From Pseudomonadota bacterium (GTDB taxonomy: Bacteria; Desulfobacterota; Desulfobulbia; Desulfobulbales; Desulfocapsaceae): a stretch of DNA of 64,000 nucleotides. Positions 33,907-44,622 of the stretch are shown in pieces. The first letter of the stretch is position 1. Every line of letters starts with the position of its first letter. The stretch is taken from contig JAEYNP010000013.1 in NCBI GenBank assembly GCA_023412495.1, positions 134,304-198,303 on the forward strand. The letters run 5' to 3'. The notes below the pieces were generated by a model. The model was not told the origin of the DNA, did not search any database, and saw only the letters and a program-made list of their open reading frames with translations. Position numbers and translations under genes: made by a program.

Positions 33907-35267
33907 GAATTTTCCTCCTTTTTCCTGTCGCGGCATTCGGCCCTTTCGGCCAATTGTTCCTGGCGCCTCCCGAGCCTGAAGGAAATCCAGACCCAGGCGC
34001 AGGACAGCGGCACCGCCGTCAGGGCAATGCCCGATGCGGCAAGCCCCAGGGCCTGCAGGCCGGCATAGGCCCAGGCGCTGACCGCGTCGCCGCCCCGGTA
34101 GATCACGGTGTCGATAAAGTTCTTGGCCTTGTATTTTTCTTCCTTGCCGAGCACCACGTAGAGCATCTCGCGCCCCGGCCGCATGATGGCGTAATTGCCG
34201 GCCCGGCGCAGCACCTGGACGACAACCACCACCCACAGCGTCGGCAGGATCGCCAGCACCAGAAACCCCGCCGTGAGCAGAAGAGGAATGACAGCCAGGG
34301 TCCAGCCGAGGCCGATCCGTTGCACGATCCGTCCGGTCAGGAAGATCTGGGTCATCAGGGTGAGGCTGTTGACGGCCAGGTCCATGCCGGCAAAAAGTGC
34401 CGTACGCTCGGCAGGTTCGGCGAAATTTTCCCGCACGATATGGGCCTGCTGGAAGTAAAGAAAGGTTGCCAGCGTGGTAAAGAGCAGCATCAGGCCGCAA
34501 ATCCCCAGCAGGTACGGTGACTGCCAGACCAGCCGCATCCCGGCGAGTACGCTGCCGCCGATGGGCCGGCCGGACTGTTCGGCCTGCTCTCCTGCTTCAT
34601 TCGATTTGGCCTTCTGACGCCAGGCGACCAGCCGGTGAATGCAGATTATGGCCCAGCCCAGGAAGACTGCGGAAATGAGCAAAAGATTGGTGGGCCCGAT
34701 AGGCTGCACCAGTGACACAGTCAAGGCCGGGCCGGCCAGGGCGCCGGCGGTCCCGCCGGCCGCGATTACCCCGAACAGACGTTTGGCCTGGGCATTGGAG
34801 TAAATATCGGCCATGAAACTCCAGAAGACCGAGACAATAAAGAGGTTGAAGACGCTGGCCCAGATGAAAAACGCCCTCGCCACATAGAGGTGGGCGAGAT
34901 CCGATCTGAACAGAAGAAAGAACAGCAGGAGGTTGCCGATAAAAAAGTAGTACACATAGGGAAGGAACCGGCGCGGGGCGAAATTCCTGGTCAGCCAGCC
35001 GAAGAACGGCACCACCGCCAGCATGGCGACAAATGTGCCGGTAAACATCCACTGCAACTGCTCCACTCCGCCCGCGATGGCCATTTCGTCACGCATGGGC
35101 CGGATGATGTAATAGCTGCACAACAGGGCAAAAAAATAGCTGAACGACCACAGCAACGGCCGCCATTCGCCGGGTTCGACAGCCATCAATTGATTCCACC
35201 AGGAATGGAAGGGATGTCTTCTTTGCCGGGTTTCCGCTCTCGGTCCCGGTGCCGGCGAAATTGCCAC
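33903..35267 (-). CDS. Major facilitator superfamily transporter
   Basis: A 454-residue membrane protein with about 12 hydrophobic segments in two halves joined by a charged loop near residues 212-235 (RQKAKSNEAGEQAEQ). An early RPMRDEMAIAGG motif resembles MFS members related to nucleotide translocase-like carriers, but the substrate cannot be inferred. The GTG at 35267 follows GAGG with 7 bases between; an internal ATG at about 35186 is an alternative. It is translationally coupled to the Tat-exported aldo/keto reductase, which suggests a linked, unknown task. Confidence 0.85.
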   Translation of the reverse strand: MAISPAPGPRAETRQRRHPFHSWWNQLMAVEPGEWRPLLWSFSYFFALLCSYYIIRPMRDEMAIAGGVEQLQWMFTGTFVAMLAVVPFFGWLTRNFAPRRFLPYVYYFFIGNLLLFFLLFRSDLAHLYVARAFFIWASVFNLFIVSVFWSFMADIYSNAQAKRLFGVIAAGGTAGALAGPALTVSLVQPIGPTNLLLISAVFLGWAIICIHRLVAWRQKAKSNEAGEQAEQSGRPIGGSVLAGMRLVWQSPYLLGICGLMLLFTTLATFLYFQQAHIVRENFAEPAERTALFAGMDLAVNSLTLMTQIFLTGRIVQRIGLGWTLAVIPLLLTAGFLVLAILPTLWVVVVVQVLRRAGNYAIMRPGREMLYVVLGKEEKYKAKNFIDTVIYRGGDAVSAWAYAGLQALGLAASGIALTAVPLSCAWVWISFRLGRRQEQLAERAECRDRKKEENS

Positions 35268-35450
35268 GATAGACCTCGATGAAGTTGAACGGCGGAATGA
35301 GAGATAGATAGGCTCTGCAATGGTTTGAAGATGGCAATGGTCGACGGACTTGTCAAATCAAGTCGGAAAGCGAAGGGCCTTGGACGACGGAATCTTGACA
35401 AGAAAGACTCCCTGTCGCATTTATGGGTCATAAAAAAATCATATCTTCAG

Positions 35451-35516
35451 ACTTATCCCCCTCTGCAGTCGGATGGGATAACAGCTCTTGGGTTGCGGGT
35501 GCAGCTCGAGCATTAA
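35451..35516 (+). repeat. Multi-hairpin repeat, 3' half only
   Basis: Only the distal modules remain: CCCCCTCTGCAGTCGGATGGG, AACAGCTCTTGGGTTGCGGG and GCAGCTCGAGCATTAA. The first hairpin has been lost. Confidence 0.75.
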
Positions 35517-35558
35517 CTGGGATCTGAGAGAGCAATTCCTGAAAAAGGAGGCACATGA

Positions 35559-36191
35559 ATGCAGAAGAGAGATTTTGATTCGGCCGCGGCCTCATGGGAT
35601 GAAAATCCCCAACGGGTCAAGCTGGCGGGAGAGGTGGCGGCCGCCATAGAACGAGTGGTTGACATTACTCCAGCCATGGATGTGGCGGATTTTGGCTGCG
35701 GCACGGGGCTTCTCAGCTTTTTGCTCCAGCCGAAGGTCCGCTCTCTCACCGGCATCGACAGCTCACCGGGTATGCTTGACGTCTTCAGAAAAAAGAGCGA
35801 TCGGCTGAAGCTGGCAAACGTCCGCACCCAACTGGTTAACCTGGAGAAGGGAGATGTCCCGGCAGGCAGGTATGATCTGGTGGTAAGCAACATGACCTTG
35901 CATCATGTCAAGGAGATTGCGCCGCTTCTCAGGCAACTGCATGGGATGCTCCTTCCCGAAGGCACCCTTTGCATCACCGATCTCGATCCGGACGGAGGCA
36001 TGTTTCACGACGACAATACCGGCGTTTTTCATTCCGGATTCGACCGGCAGGAGTTGCGCCGCGCCTTTTCTGCTGCCGGCTTTGCCGATATCAGGGATAC
36101 CACGGCTGCCGAGATCGTCAAACCGGATGGCAGCGGCGGAAGCCGGAGGTTCTCGATTTTTCTCATGACCGGTCGCAAGAGCGGTAGATAA
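35559..36191 (+). CDS. Class I SAM-dependent methyltransferase
   Basis: A 210-residue protein with Rossmann-type methyltransferase motifs: motif I VADFGCGTGLLSFLL, an acidic residue ending strand 2 (TGIDSSPGMLDV) and motif IV YDLVVSNMTLHHV. The N-terminal FDSAAASWDENPQRVKLA is typical of UbiE/type-11 enzymes. The acceptor is not predictable. GGAGG lies at 35545-35549 before the ATG. It stands alone, followed by a bidirectional-looking terminator. Confidence 0.92.
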   Translation: MQKRDFDSAAASWDENPQRVKLAGEVAAAIERVVDITPAMDVADFGCGTGLLSFLLQPKVRSLTGIDSSPGMLDVFRKKSDRLKLANVRTQLVNLEKGDVPAGRYDLVVSNMTLHHVKEIAPLLRQLHGMLLPEGTLCITDLDPDGGMFHDDNTGVFHSGFDRQELRRAFSAAGFADIRDTTAAEIVKPDGSGGSRRFSIFLMTGRKSGR

Positions 36192-36226
36192 CGGCAAGAG
36201 TGATGAGGAACTGGAGGGGAAATCAA

Positions 36227-36275
36227 GACAAAAAAAATCGACCAGAGGGGGTGCACTCTCCGGTCGATTTTTGTC
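36227..36275 (+). terminator. Terminator after the methyltransferase gene
   Basis: AAAAAAATCGACC pairs with GGTCGATTTTTGT around a loop containing GGAG..CTCC. The A-rich and T-rich flanks could terminate both this gene and transcripts arriving on the other strand. Confidence 0.85.
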
Positions 36276-36471
36276 ATTAACAAATGAGGCAACCCTGCTG
36301 CCATGTCCCAATCCGAAGATTGCGATTTAGGCCAGTGGCTTTGCGTCCCATCCTTTCGGCAAGGTTTGCTTTTCTCTGCCTTTTACTTTGCTCATTGAAT
36401 CTTTCGGTGTCAATGGCCGGAAGAGATTTCCGGCAAAAAAACCAAAATCCGACTTCATCGGGGCGAAATGA

Positions 36472-38125
<1,654 letters not shown>

Positions 38126-38950
38126 CTATTCCTCCGAGGGAAGGGAACTCCAGGCCACCACCCTGTTCCTGCCGGTTTGCTTGGCCTGGTAGAGAGCCTT
38201 GTCTGCCCGATCGACCAGCTTCTCCAGGGTATCATTGTCCTGGTATTGGGCAAGACCTATGGAAATCGTGAGGAAAAAGGGCAGGGTCAGCCGCAGATCG
38301 TCCTGCACGGCCTGGCGTATCCGTTCGGCAAAAAGGCATGCCCCTTTTTCGTCTGTGGCCCGCAGCAGAATGACGAATTCCTCCCCGCCCCAGCGGACCA
38401 CAGTGTCATACGGCCGGCATTGCTTCTCAAATATGGTACCAACCGCCTGCAGGGCGAGATCGCCGAAATGGTGACCGTGGGTATCATTGATCCGCTTGAA
38501 ATGGTCGATATCCAGAAAAAGCATGGTCATGGTTTCTTTGCGCCTGAGGCTACGGGCGCACTCGTCGTGAAAAATGTGGGCGAAGTAGCGTCTGTTTTTT
38601 AGACCGGTCAGGGGATCGAGGGTGGAGAGTTCCTGGAGTTTGCAGATCATCTTCCGGATCTGGCAGTCTTTATCGTTTCTGATCGTGCCGAGGATGCCGA
38701 ATATTGCCCCGAACAGCAGCGGATGGGCAAGAAAAAACCACTGCAGCGGCGAACAGAGGGCGGTCAAGTGGGGATCCTCGACCCCGGCGGCCGCGAGAAA
38801 ATGGGCTTGGATCATGACAGTGACGAGGGGAATCGGCAGTCCCCAGAGGATCCCGAACCAGATATAAATATTGCGCCGCGGATTGAAGCTGAAAGATTGA
38901 ACAGCTGCCGCCAGAAATTCCTTAACCTGACTGGGAGGATTGAAGGCCAT
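38126..38950 (-). CDS. Membrane-bound GGDEF diguanylate cyclase
   Basis: A 274-residue protein. Two hydrophobic segments lie near residues 27-50 and 66-86, followed by a GGDEF domain (DPLTGLKNRRYF, DIDHFKRINDTHGH and the active-site loop GGEEF). GGEEF is a functional variant, so it should make cyclic di-GMP from two GTP. An RxxD inhibitory site five residues before the loop is not evident. It stands alone between gdhA and azlC. No ligand-binding domain is visible apart from the membrane part. Confidence 0.92.
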   Translation of the reverse strand: MAFNPPSQVKEFLAAAVQSFSFNPRRNIYIWFGILWGLPIPLVTVMIQAHFLAAAGVEDPHLTALCSPLQWFFLAHPLLFGAIFGILGTIRNDKDCQIRKMICKLQELSTLDPLTGLKNRRYFAHIFHDECARSLRRKETMTMLFLDIDHFKRINDTHGHHFGDLALQAVGTIFEKQCRPYDTVVRWGGEEFVILLRATDEKGACLFAERIRQAVQDDLRLTLPFFLTISIGLAQYQDNDTLEKLVDRADKALYQAKQTGRNRVVAWSSLPSEE

Positions 38951-39384
38951 GCCCGTTTATCAAAAAAATTGAGGATTGGATGGCGGGAAAAGATATCGAA
39001 TGCACATAATACCTAAGGGACAGCGATGAGTCACGCGGATTTTCCCAATCATTCCCTGTCCCTCCGGCTGACCGGCAGCTATGCCGCCCACCTCCGTATC
39101 ATCTACTATCCACATCCCCCGGAAAAGCAGGGGCGGTGGTGATTTATACGTAATCGGGGATTCGTTTTGAATGATTCCCATCTATTTTTCTTTTTTAAAG
39201 CAGTTGCCGGATCACACCAAGCAATGGTATTGAAATATGCGTAGGCAGTTACGTGAAAGACGTCTGGCGCCGCCATGAAAGACTTTACATTCTCTCTTTG
39301 TACAAGTTGTCTGCAATTTTCAGCGACTGTACACGACCCTGAAACTGCCATCCAGAGCAACCGTCAACTTCCGCGAGACACCCC
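38951..39384. other. Gap before azlC
   Basis: About 430 bases between divergent genes with no convincing coding sequence. An inverted repeat AGGGACAG/CTGTCCCT lies at 39016-39063. The remainder is AT-rich and probably contains both promoters. Confidence 0.5.
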
Positions 39385-40101
39385 ATGCTGAAACAGATGC
39401 GCCGCGGCGCCGTGGCATCGATTCCGATGATCGTCGGAGGAATCCCCTTCGGCCTGCTGTTCGGTTCCCTGGCCTCGAGCTATGGCTTGAGTCCCTGGTT
39501 TGCAATCGCCATGTCGTCCATCGTTTTTGCCGGTTCGGCGCAGTTCGTGGCGATCGGCCTGATCGCCATGGACGCGCCGCTCTGGGTGATCGTATCCACG
39601 ACGTTCGTGGTGAACCTGCGCCACCTCCTCTATGCCGCGGACATGGTGAAATACATCAAACATCTGCCCATGCGACTGCGTCTGATCATGGGCTTCGGGC
39701 TGATCGATGAAACCTACGCGACGGTGCGCCCCATGTATACGCTGGGCACGGTGGATGAAAAGACGGGCCATCAGGTGTATCTCGGCTCGTTTCTCGCCTT
39801 CTACCTCATGTGGAACTCCACCACGATCATCGGCGTCATCGCCGGAGAGCTGGTCCCGGGCATGAGCGAATGGGGCCTCGAATTTGCCATGGTGGCGACC
39901 TTTATAGGCATAATCACGCCGTATCTCAAGAGCTCCCCCTTTTGGCTGGCGGCAGTCACGGCGGGCGTCGCTTCCGTCCTGCTCATCCATCTGCCCCACA
40001 ATCTGGGCCTGCTGACAGGAGCATTGCTCGGCGTTGCCGCGGGGTTCTTCAGTGAACAATATCTGGCCAAAAACCTGGCAGGCGAAGAGGTATGCCAATG
40101 A
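39385..40101 (+). CDS. azlC: Branched-chain amino acid exporter subunit AzlC
   Basis: A 238-residue membrane protein of the AzlC/YgaZ family. Family sequences are present: IPFGLLFGSLASSYGLSPW, SSIVFAGSAQFVAIGL and NLRHLLYAA, with DETYA in the middle. With AzlD it forms a two-part exporter of branched-chain amino acids or related compounds. It overlaps azlD by 4 bases (ATGA). It complements the liv importer elsewhere in the window. Confidence 0.93.
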   Translation: MLKQMRRGAVASIPMIVGGIPFGLLFGSLASSYGLSPWFAIAMSSIVFAGSAQFVAIGLIAMDAPLWVIVSTTFVVNLRHLLYAADMVKYIKHLPMRLRLIMGFGLIDETYATVRPMYTLGTVDEKTGHQVYLGSFLAFYLMWNSTTIIGVIAGELVPGMSEWGLEFAMVATFIGIITPYLKSSPFWLAAVTAGVASVLLIHLPHNLGLLTGALLGVAAGFFSEQYLAKNLAGEEVCQ

Positions 40102-40424
40102 CATCTCTGGAATACGGCGCCATTGTCCTGGGAATGTTCGCAGTGACATTCGGTATCCGCTTCGTACTCTTTGCCAGAGCTCACAAGGTGAATATGCCTG
40201 GCTGGCTGGAGAATGCCCTCAAATTCGTGCCGGTAGCCGTATTGAGCGCCATCATCGCGCCGATGATCATCATGCCTGGCAAAGAGGTTTCCATATCCAC
40301 CTCCAACCCCTGGCTTATCGGCGCCCTCGCCGCATTTTTCGTCGGCATCCTGCGTCAACAGCAGCTACTCACGATCGTGGTCGGTGTGACGGCCTTTTTT
40401 TTGGCGAAGTATTTAGTACCTTAG
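40098..40424 (+). CDS. azlD: Branched-chain amino acid exporter subunit AzlD
   Basis: A 108-residue membrane protein with three or four hydrophobic segments, of the AzlD/YgaH family (GIRFVLFA, LKFVPVAVLSAIIAP, NPWLIGALAAFFVGIL). The ATG at 40098 overlaps the azlC stop and has GAAGAGG 8 bases upstream; an ATG at 40092 is possible. The last four codons, TTA GTA CCT TAG, are the opening bases of the downstream repeat, so the repeat encodes the LVP tail and the stop codon. Confidence 0.9.
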   Translation: MTSLEYGAIVLGMFAVTFGIRFVLFARAHKVNMPGWLENALKFVPVAVLSAIIAPMIIMPGKEVSISTSNPWLIGALAAFFVGILRQQQLLTIVVGVTAFFLAKYLVP

Positions 40425-40636
40425 AAATTCATTTCGTGTTTTTAAGAATGATAAAGTCGTAAAAGTGCTCCAACCTGTGGAGATAGACTCTGGAAAAAGT
40501 TTATACGAGGCGTAGTGTCTGAAACGGCTTTGGTAGTACATATGGTGAGAACTTTTACGAGTGCATCAAGAATGAATTTCGTGAAGGTACTTATCCCCTC
40601 TGCTGTGGGAGGGGGTAACAGCCCTTGGGTTGCGGG
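40413..40636 (+). repeat. Multi-hairpin repeat, copy interrupted by a second kind of small element
   Basis: Hairpin 1 left arm TTAGTACCTTAGAAATTCAT (40413-40432) and right arm GAATGAATTTCGTGAAGGTA (40570-40589) are split by an insertion. Modules CCCCTCTGCTGTGGGAGGGG and CCCTTGGGTTGCGGG follow. The element begins inside azlD. Confidence 0.88.
40452..40567 (+). mobile_element. MITE-like element, family B
   Basis: A 116-base insertion in the loop of the repeat. It is flanked by an 8-base direct repeat AAGAATGA (40444-40451 and 40568-40575). Near its ends are TCGTAAAAGT (40457-40466) and ACTTTTACGA (40551-40560), a perfect inverted repeat. It has no coding capacity. Its sequence is unrelated to family A. 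Confidence 0.7.
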
Positions 40637-40770
40637 ATCTTAGACATCGTTTTTCGATCATCTGGGCAAGAATTTCCCTGAAGGAGTTTTGAGACAGGCC
40701 TCACCAGGATATATAATTAAATGACACCCAAGTGAGAGGCAATTTCATAATCCAATAAAGGAGGGGCTCT

Positions 40771-41067
40771 ATGTCTTCATCAACCTATCAGGACATCATT
40801 GACGACAAGGTGACAGCATGGCAAAACCGGCTGAAAAGACTTGAAGATCATGCGGATAAGGCTTCTTCCGGCACAAGGGCGGAACTCAAGGAGAAGCTCG
40901 GCCGGCTGCGGTCCAAGATAGAGCGTGCGGAAGTCCAACTTCGCACCCTCGACGAGCAGGAAAAGGCCGAAAATACCATAGAAATAAAAGATAAGATCTT
41001 GCAGGTCTTCGGCTCCATCGACAAGGAATTTCCCCTGTATGAAGAGCAGACCCCTTATATGCTCTGA
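40771..41067 (+). CDS. Small coiled-coil protein of unknown function
   Basis: A 98-residue, highly charged protein. Residues about 18-70 show heptad spacing of Leu, Ile and Ala (RLKRLEDHADK, LKEKLGRLRSKIERAEVQLRTLDEQ), consistent with a coiled coil. There is no signal or membrane segment. AAAGGAGGGG precedes the ATG at good distance, which supports it as a real gene. Stress-related or membrane-associated helical proteins have this look, but I do not recognise the family. Confidence 0.8.
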   Translation: MSSSTYQDIIDDKVTAWQNRLKRLEDHADKASSGTRAELKEKLGRLRSKIERAEVQLRTLDEQEKAENTIEIKDKILQVFGSIDKEFPLYEEQTPYML

Positions 41068-41690
41068 GATACGTGGATCCTGGAGAGCGAAGATCACCCC
41101 TGTATCGAGATTGGCTCTTCACCAACACATTGTAATCGACAATAATTTTCTCCTATCGCAATCGCTATCGGTACAAACTTCAAAGCCTTTTGGTGCAATC
41201 CTCGCATAAACGCGAGTTATCTTTCGATACCGATAGCGATCCCGATTTCTATCCGGATATTGCTTAGGTGCTGGCGAACAGTTACAACACATCCTCGCCT
41301 GCCTTCCTCGACCTCCTTTGCAGCAATGTCTGATTTGGATGGCCTTTCAATTCTTCCGCGTTCTTTGTTTTTTACGTAACCCTCTATGTTTCTGTTGAAT
41401 TTGAACGGTTTCCCACGCGAGATCATCGCAATTCCTAACATAAATTAATACTTGACAAAGAAGCTGCCTCCGTTAAAGATATAGGGGTTAAATTTTCAAG
41501 CTTTGTCTTCAAATATATTCGTCGTAATTTTGATACCTGACAGACAACTAATGTGCTGGGAGAATCGATTGCAACGAACGTGAAGGTGGAATCCCCCTCT
41601 CTCCTATTTGTTCCGCAGCTTTCGCAAGAGGAGTAGTTCACTGCTGACGGGAGATCGGTTCATGAAGGTAACCAAAAGGAGGAACGACAA
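41068..41690. other. Long gap with an inverted repeat, before the PEP-CTERM gene
   Basis: About 620 bases without a credible gene. A perfect 13-base inverted repeat ATCGCTATCGGTA (41161-41173) and its complement (41228-41240) enclose 54 bases. A TTGACA at 41452 could be the -35 element of the downstream gene. AAAGGAGGAACGAC (about 41675) is the downstream ribosome site. Confidence 0.55.
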
Positions 41691-42527
41691 ATGAAAAAGA
41701 GAGTCTTGACATTTGTTACGAGTTACTTGATGTTGGCAGCTTTCATAGGATCAGCAGAGGCAAAAATGATCCATATCCCCTACTACGCCGGTGCAGGCGC
41801 CTTCCAATTTTCAGGCTCAGCGAGTAGAGAAACGGCAGGTTCTGGGTGGACATTAGAAGAGCCCGCTGAAGGCATGGACTGGCTGTTGGCCTACTATTAC
41901 GGCATAGAAGGCGACACTCCCTATGTCGAGCTTGAGCAATCAACCGAACCTTCCAATGAGGCCCTGGCGGCAGATGAAGAGTCTGGAGAAGGATTTTCCC
42001 TGGCCGAGAGCATGTGGTTTAATCAAAGTATGGTCAAAATGGCTTATGGTGATAGTTACAATCAAACAGACGCTGCCGACCAGCTTGCCGTTTATGACTC
42101 TACGCCGGAGAATAGTCCTCAAGCAGAGATTTCCGCCACCACGATTCCCAGAGCATTCTTCAATCCGCCATCGGTTGTTGTCTATCAGTCGAACAAAGAG
42201 GAGCTTACACCGCTTGGTCCTCCTGCCATTTTTCCGTCACCCTCTCCAGATCGCGGAAAGCCCCAAGCAACCCCAGTGACAGCAAATATCCCCCCGAGCG
42301 ACATCAACCCGCCTCCGCCGGCAATACCCATCGGTGAGCCCTTGGTTCCTGTTTCACCAAATGGGCCTGGAAAACCTGGATATTTCCCGCCGTCGAAGCC
42401 CGGTTGGGAATTGCCGAATAACAACGGCAACGGGCCTTCCTCCGCACCGGTGCCGGAACCTGCAACCACACTGCTCCTTTCTTCCAGCCTGGTTGGCCTT
42501 GCTTTCACCAGAATGCGAAAGAAATAA
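41691..42527 (+). CDS. PEP-CTERM sorting-domain protein
   Basis: A 278-residue exported protein with a signal peptide (about residues 1-24). A middle of no recognised domain is followed by a proline-rich linker (about residues 195-250). The C-terminal PEP-CTERM signal is VPEPATTLLL, a hydrophobic segment, then RMRKK. This tail directs cutting by an exosortase, usually together with exopolysaccharide production. No exosortase is in this window, but its presence in the genome is implied. AAAAGGAGGAACGACAAATG is an excellent start site. Confidence 0.92.
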   Translation: MKKRVLTFVTSYLMLAAFIGSAEAKMIHIPYYAGAGAFQFSGSASRETAGSGWTLEEPAEGMDWLLAYYYGIEGDTPYVELEQSTEPSNEALAADEESGEGFSLAESMWFNQSMVKMAYGDSYNQTDAADQLAVYDSTPENSPQAEISATTIPRAFFNPPSVVVYQSNKEELTPLGPPAIFPSPSPDRGKPQATPVTANIPPSDINPPPPAIPIGEPLVPVSPNGPGKPGYFPPSKPGWELPNNNGNGPSSAPVPEPATTLLLSSSLVGLAFTRMRKK

Positions 42528-42711
42528 ATCCTGCGACGGCAAAAAGAAGAGGACTTTTCGCCGCTGGAAAGGGTTTTTGAAATTGGCGGAGGAACTGGTT
42601 TTACCTGGGCACCTGCGGCCGGGGTCAGCCGCTTGATGCTGGCCATCCTCCGCTATGACCGTGCATCCTTATGCTGTCTTTTTGCTGCAGGAGTCTGCTC
42701 TTCAGTCAAGG

Positions 42712-43827
42712 TCAATACCAGCGTACGAAAAAAGAGAGGTCGGCCTGGCTCTCGATCCGGATGCCCCAGCCTTCACTTTCCCTGGAGAGCACCTCCTGCA
42801 GCCACCGGGCCTCCTCCATCGATGCCAGATTGATCTTGAAATTCTTGATGCAGGTGGGAACCAGCTGAAGGCGAACGAGCCTGCCGTCGACCGGGTCCAT
42901 AGTCACGAAATACATCAGCGAAAGATCGCCCCGATACCCCTCGTTGCCGCCGATTCCTTCATAGTCGTTCAGGTAATCGCCGCAGCCATAGAGGATCAAC
43001 CGATCGCGGTAGACTTCGATCCCGAGGGCATGATGGGAGGAATGGCCGTGGACGATATCCACTCGGGCCTCCTCGATCAGAAGGTGGGCGAAGGCCCGAT
43101 GTTCAGCGGGGATCCGGTAGCCCCAGTTACCGCCCCAGTGGATGGAAAAGACCACGATATCGCCGGGCCGCCGGACCGCCTTGATGCTGTCCGCAATCTC
43201 CCTTGCCGCGTGCTCGGACAACTCGGGCAGGAAATTCACCCCCGCCCTGTCCTTCGTCGCGGCCCACTCCGCCGGAATGCCGCTCGACGGCGCACCGTAG
43301 GAGAAAGTCAGCACTCTACCCTTACCCGCCACCGGCAGCACCGCCGGCCGCGACGCCTCCTGGACGTTCCGACCCGCGCCGGCGACGGCAATCCCTGCCC
43401 GGTCCAGGACTTCCAGGGTTTCCACAAGACCCTTGTAGCCCCAGTCGATGGTGTGGTTGTTGGCCAGCGAACAATAATCGATGCCCGCAGCGGTGAGCAC
43501 AGCGATGTTGCCAGGGTGCATGCGATAGTTGATGCCTTTGTGGGGCCAGAAGTCGTCGCTTTCGGTGACGCTGGTTTCCAGGTTGATCATCCGCAGATCC
43601 GGCGCCCGCTGCGCCAGCTCGGTGAGGGTTACCCCCCATACATAGGTCCATTCCGCCGGGCGGGGAATGGGCCCCGAGGCCCGTTCGGCGATACTGACAT
43701 AACCCAGAGCGTTCTTCATATATGGCTCGTGAATCACCGGCTCGCTGGGATGGGGAAGGATCTGGTCGATTCCCCGGCCGGTCATGACATCGCCGGTCAG
43801 GAAGATGCTGATGTCACTCAATCCCAT
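42712..43827 (-). CDS. CapA-family poly-gamma-glutamate/capsule-type metallophosphoesterase
   Basis: A 371-residue CapA (PGA_cap) family protein. Family motifs in order: FLTGDVMTGRGID, NLETSVTES, SLANNHTIDWGYKGL, SIHWGGNWGY, VHGHSSHHALG and ILYGCGDYLNDYEG. These Asp, Asn and His residues form a calcineurin-like metal site. Members are linked to poly-gamma-glutamate export, but most are uncharacterised and no capB or capC is present. It has no obvious signal peptide. It starts 2 bases after the selenocysteine gene ends, so the two are one transcription unit. Confidence 0.9.
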   Translation of the reverse strand: MGLSDISIFLTGDVMTGRGIDQILPHPSEPVIHEPYMKNALGYVSIAERASGPIPRPAEWTYVWGVTLTELAQRAPDLRMINLETSVTESDDFWPHKGINYRMHPGNIAVLTAAGIDYCSLANNHTIDWGYKGLVETLEVLDRAGIAVAGAGRNVQEASRPAVLPVAGKGRVLTFSYGAPSSGIPAEWAATKDRAGVNFLPELSEHAAREIADSIKAVRRPGDIVVFSIHWGGNWGYRIPAEHRAFAHLLIEEARVDIVHGHSSHHALGIEVYRDRLILYGCGDYLNDYEGIGGNEGYRGDLSLMYFVTMDPVDGRLVRLQLVPTCIKNFKINLASMEEARWLQEVLSRESEGWGIRIESQADLSFFVRWY

Positions 43828-43829
43828 TA

Positions 43830-44360
43830 CTACCTCAAGGCCGCAAGGAGCGTGTCGGGATCGGGGTGATCGGCTGGATCCCTGCCCACATGGCTGAAGA
43901 CGATACGCCCGCCGGTGTCGATGATGAACACGCCGGGAAGCTGCCGGATATCGCCCACCGGCAGGCCCACGGTGTGACCCTGGACCATGGCGGCTACGGC
44001 CTTGAAAGCGACGGACGGCAGAAAGAGTTCGGGGATGGTTGCCGTCTTCAGGCCGAAGCTCCGGTAGAGGTTACGGCCCGGATCGGCAATCATCGGCATG
44101 GGAATCTCCAGGTTCTTGGCAAAGTCCGCCGTTTCTTCCGGCGTGCCCATGCCCACCAGCACGACCCGGCCGCCTTTCCGCTCGAAATCGGAAAGCCTCT
44201 GGCGCAACTGCGCCACCTGCTGCCGGCAGAACGCTCAGCCCAGATGCCGCAAGAACACAAGAACCAGCGTCCGATCCCGCCACAACTCGCTGAGAAGCCG
44301 CTCCGAACCATCCGCCATTGTCACTCTTGTATCGATCGCCTGCTCCTTGTCCGACTCCAT
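43830..44360 (-). CDS. Peroxiredoxin-like (AhpC/TSA) selenoprotein with in-frame TGA as selenocysteine
   Basis: Read from the ATG at 44360, a 176-codon frame contains one internal TGA (44237-44235) at residue 42. The surrounding protein is LVLVFLRHLG-U-AFCRQQVAQLR. Peroxiredoxin-like AhpC/TSA-family proteins have FLRHxGCxFCRxxxAxLR here, so the TGA replaces the first Cys of the CxxC redox motif. The rest (VVLVGMGTPEETADF, IADPGRNLYRSFGL, PGVFIIDTGGRIVFSHV) is a normal thioredoxin fold. The ATG at 44360 follows GAGGTG. After the TGA, a CTGC/GCAG hairpin-forming stretch begins within 7 bases, where a bacterial SECIS would lie. A start at 44216 alone would lack the active site. Probably a thiol/selenol peroxidase or reductase. 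Confidence 0.82.
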
Positions 44361-44622
44361 CGCTGACACCTCGTTTATTTTCTAGAACCTCCGACGGTAT
44401 TCTCTCTCCCTCGGAAACTACAAGCTGAAGGAAGATATCCGCATTGCCCTTTTCGTCACATACTATAGGTCGGGCTCAGCAGATGCGCAAACGGTCCCGA
44501 AGCTCCGGGTGGATCTGCCTGCACTGACGGGAGGCCGCAAAAGGTATCGCGGCGGACAGCGAATTTCGACTGCTTGCTCCATCATTCGTTGCATTAACCG
44601 ATCCCTATGGTAACGTTGCCGG

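Noticed and set aside
36416..36435. Hairpin GCCGGAA/TTTCCGGC after gdhA as a terminator
   Set aside because: On the gdhA strand it is not followed by a T run; the T-rich side precedes the stem.
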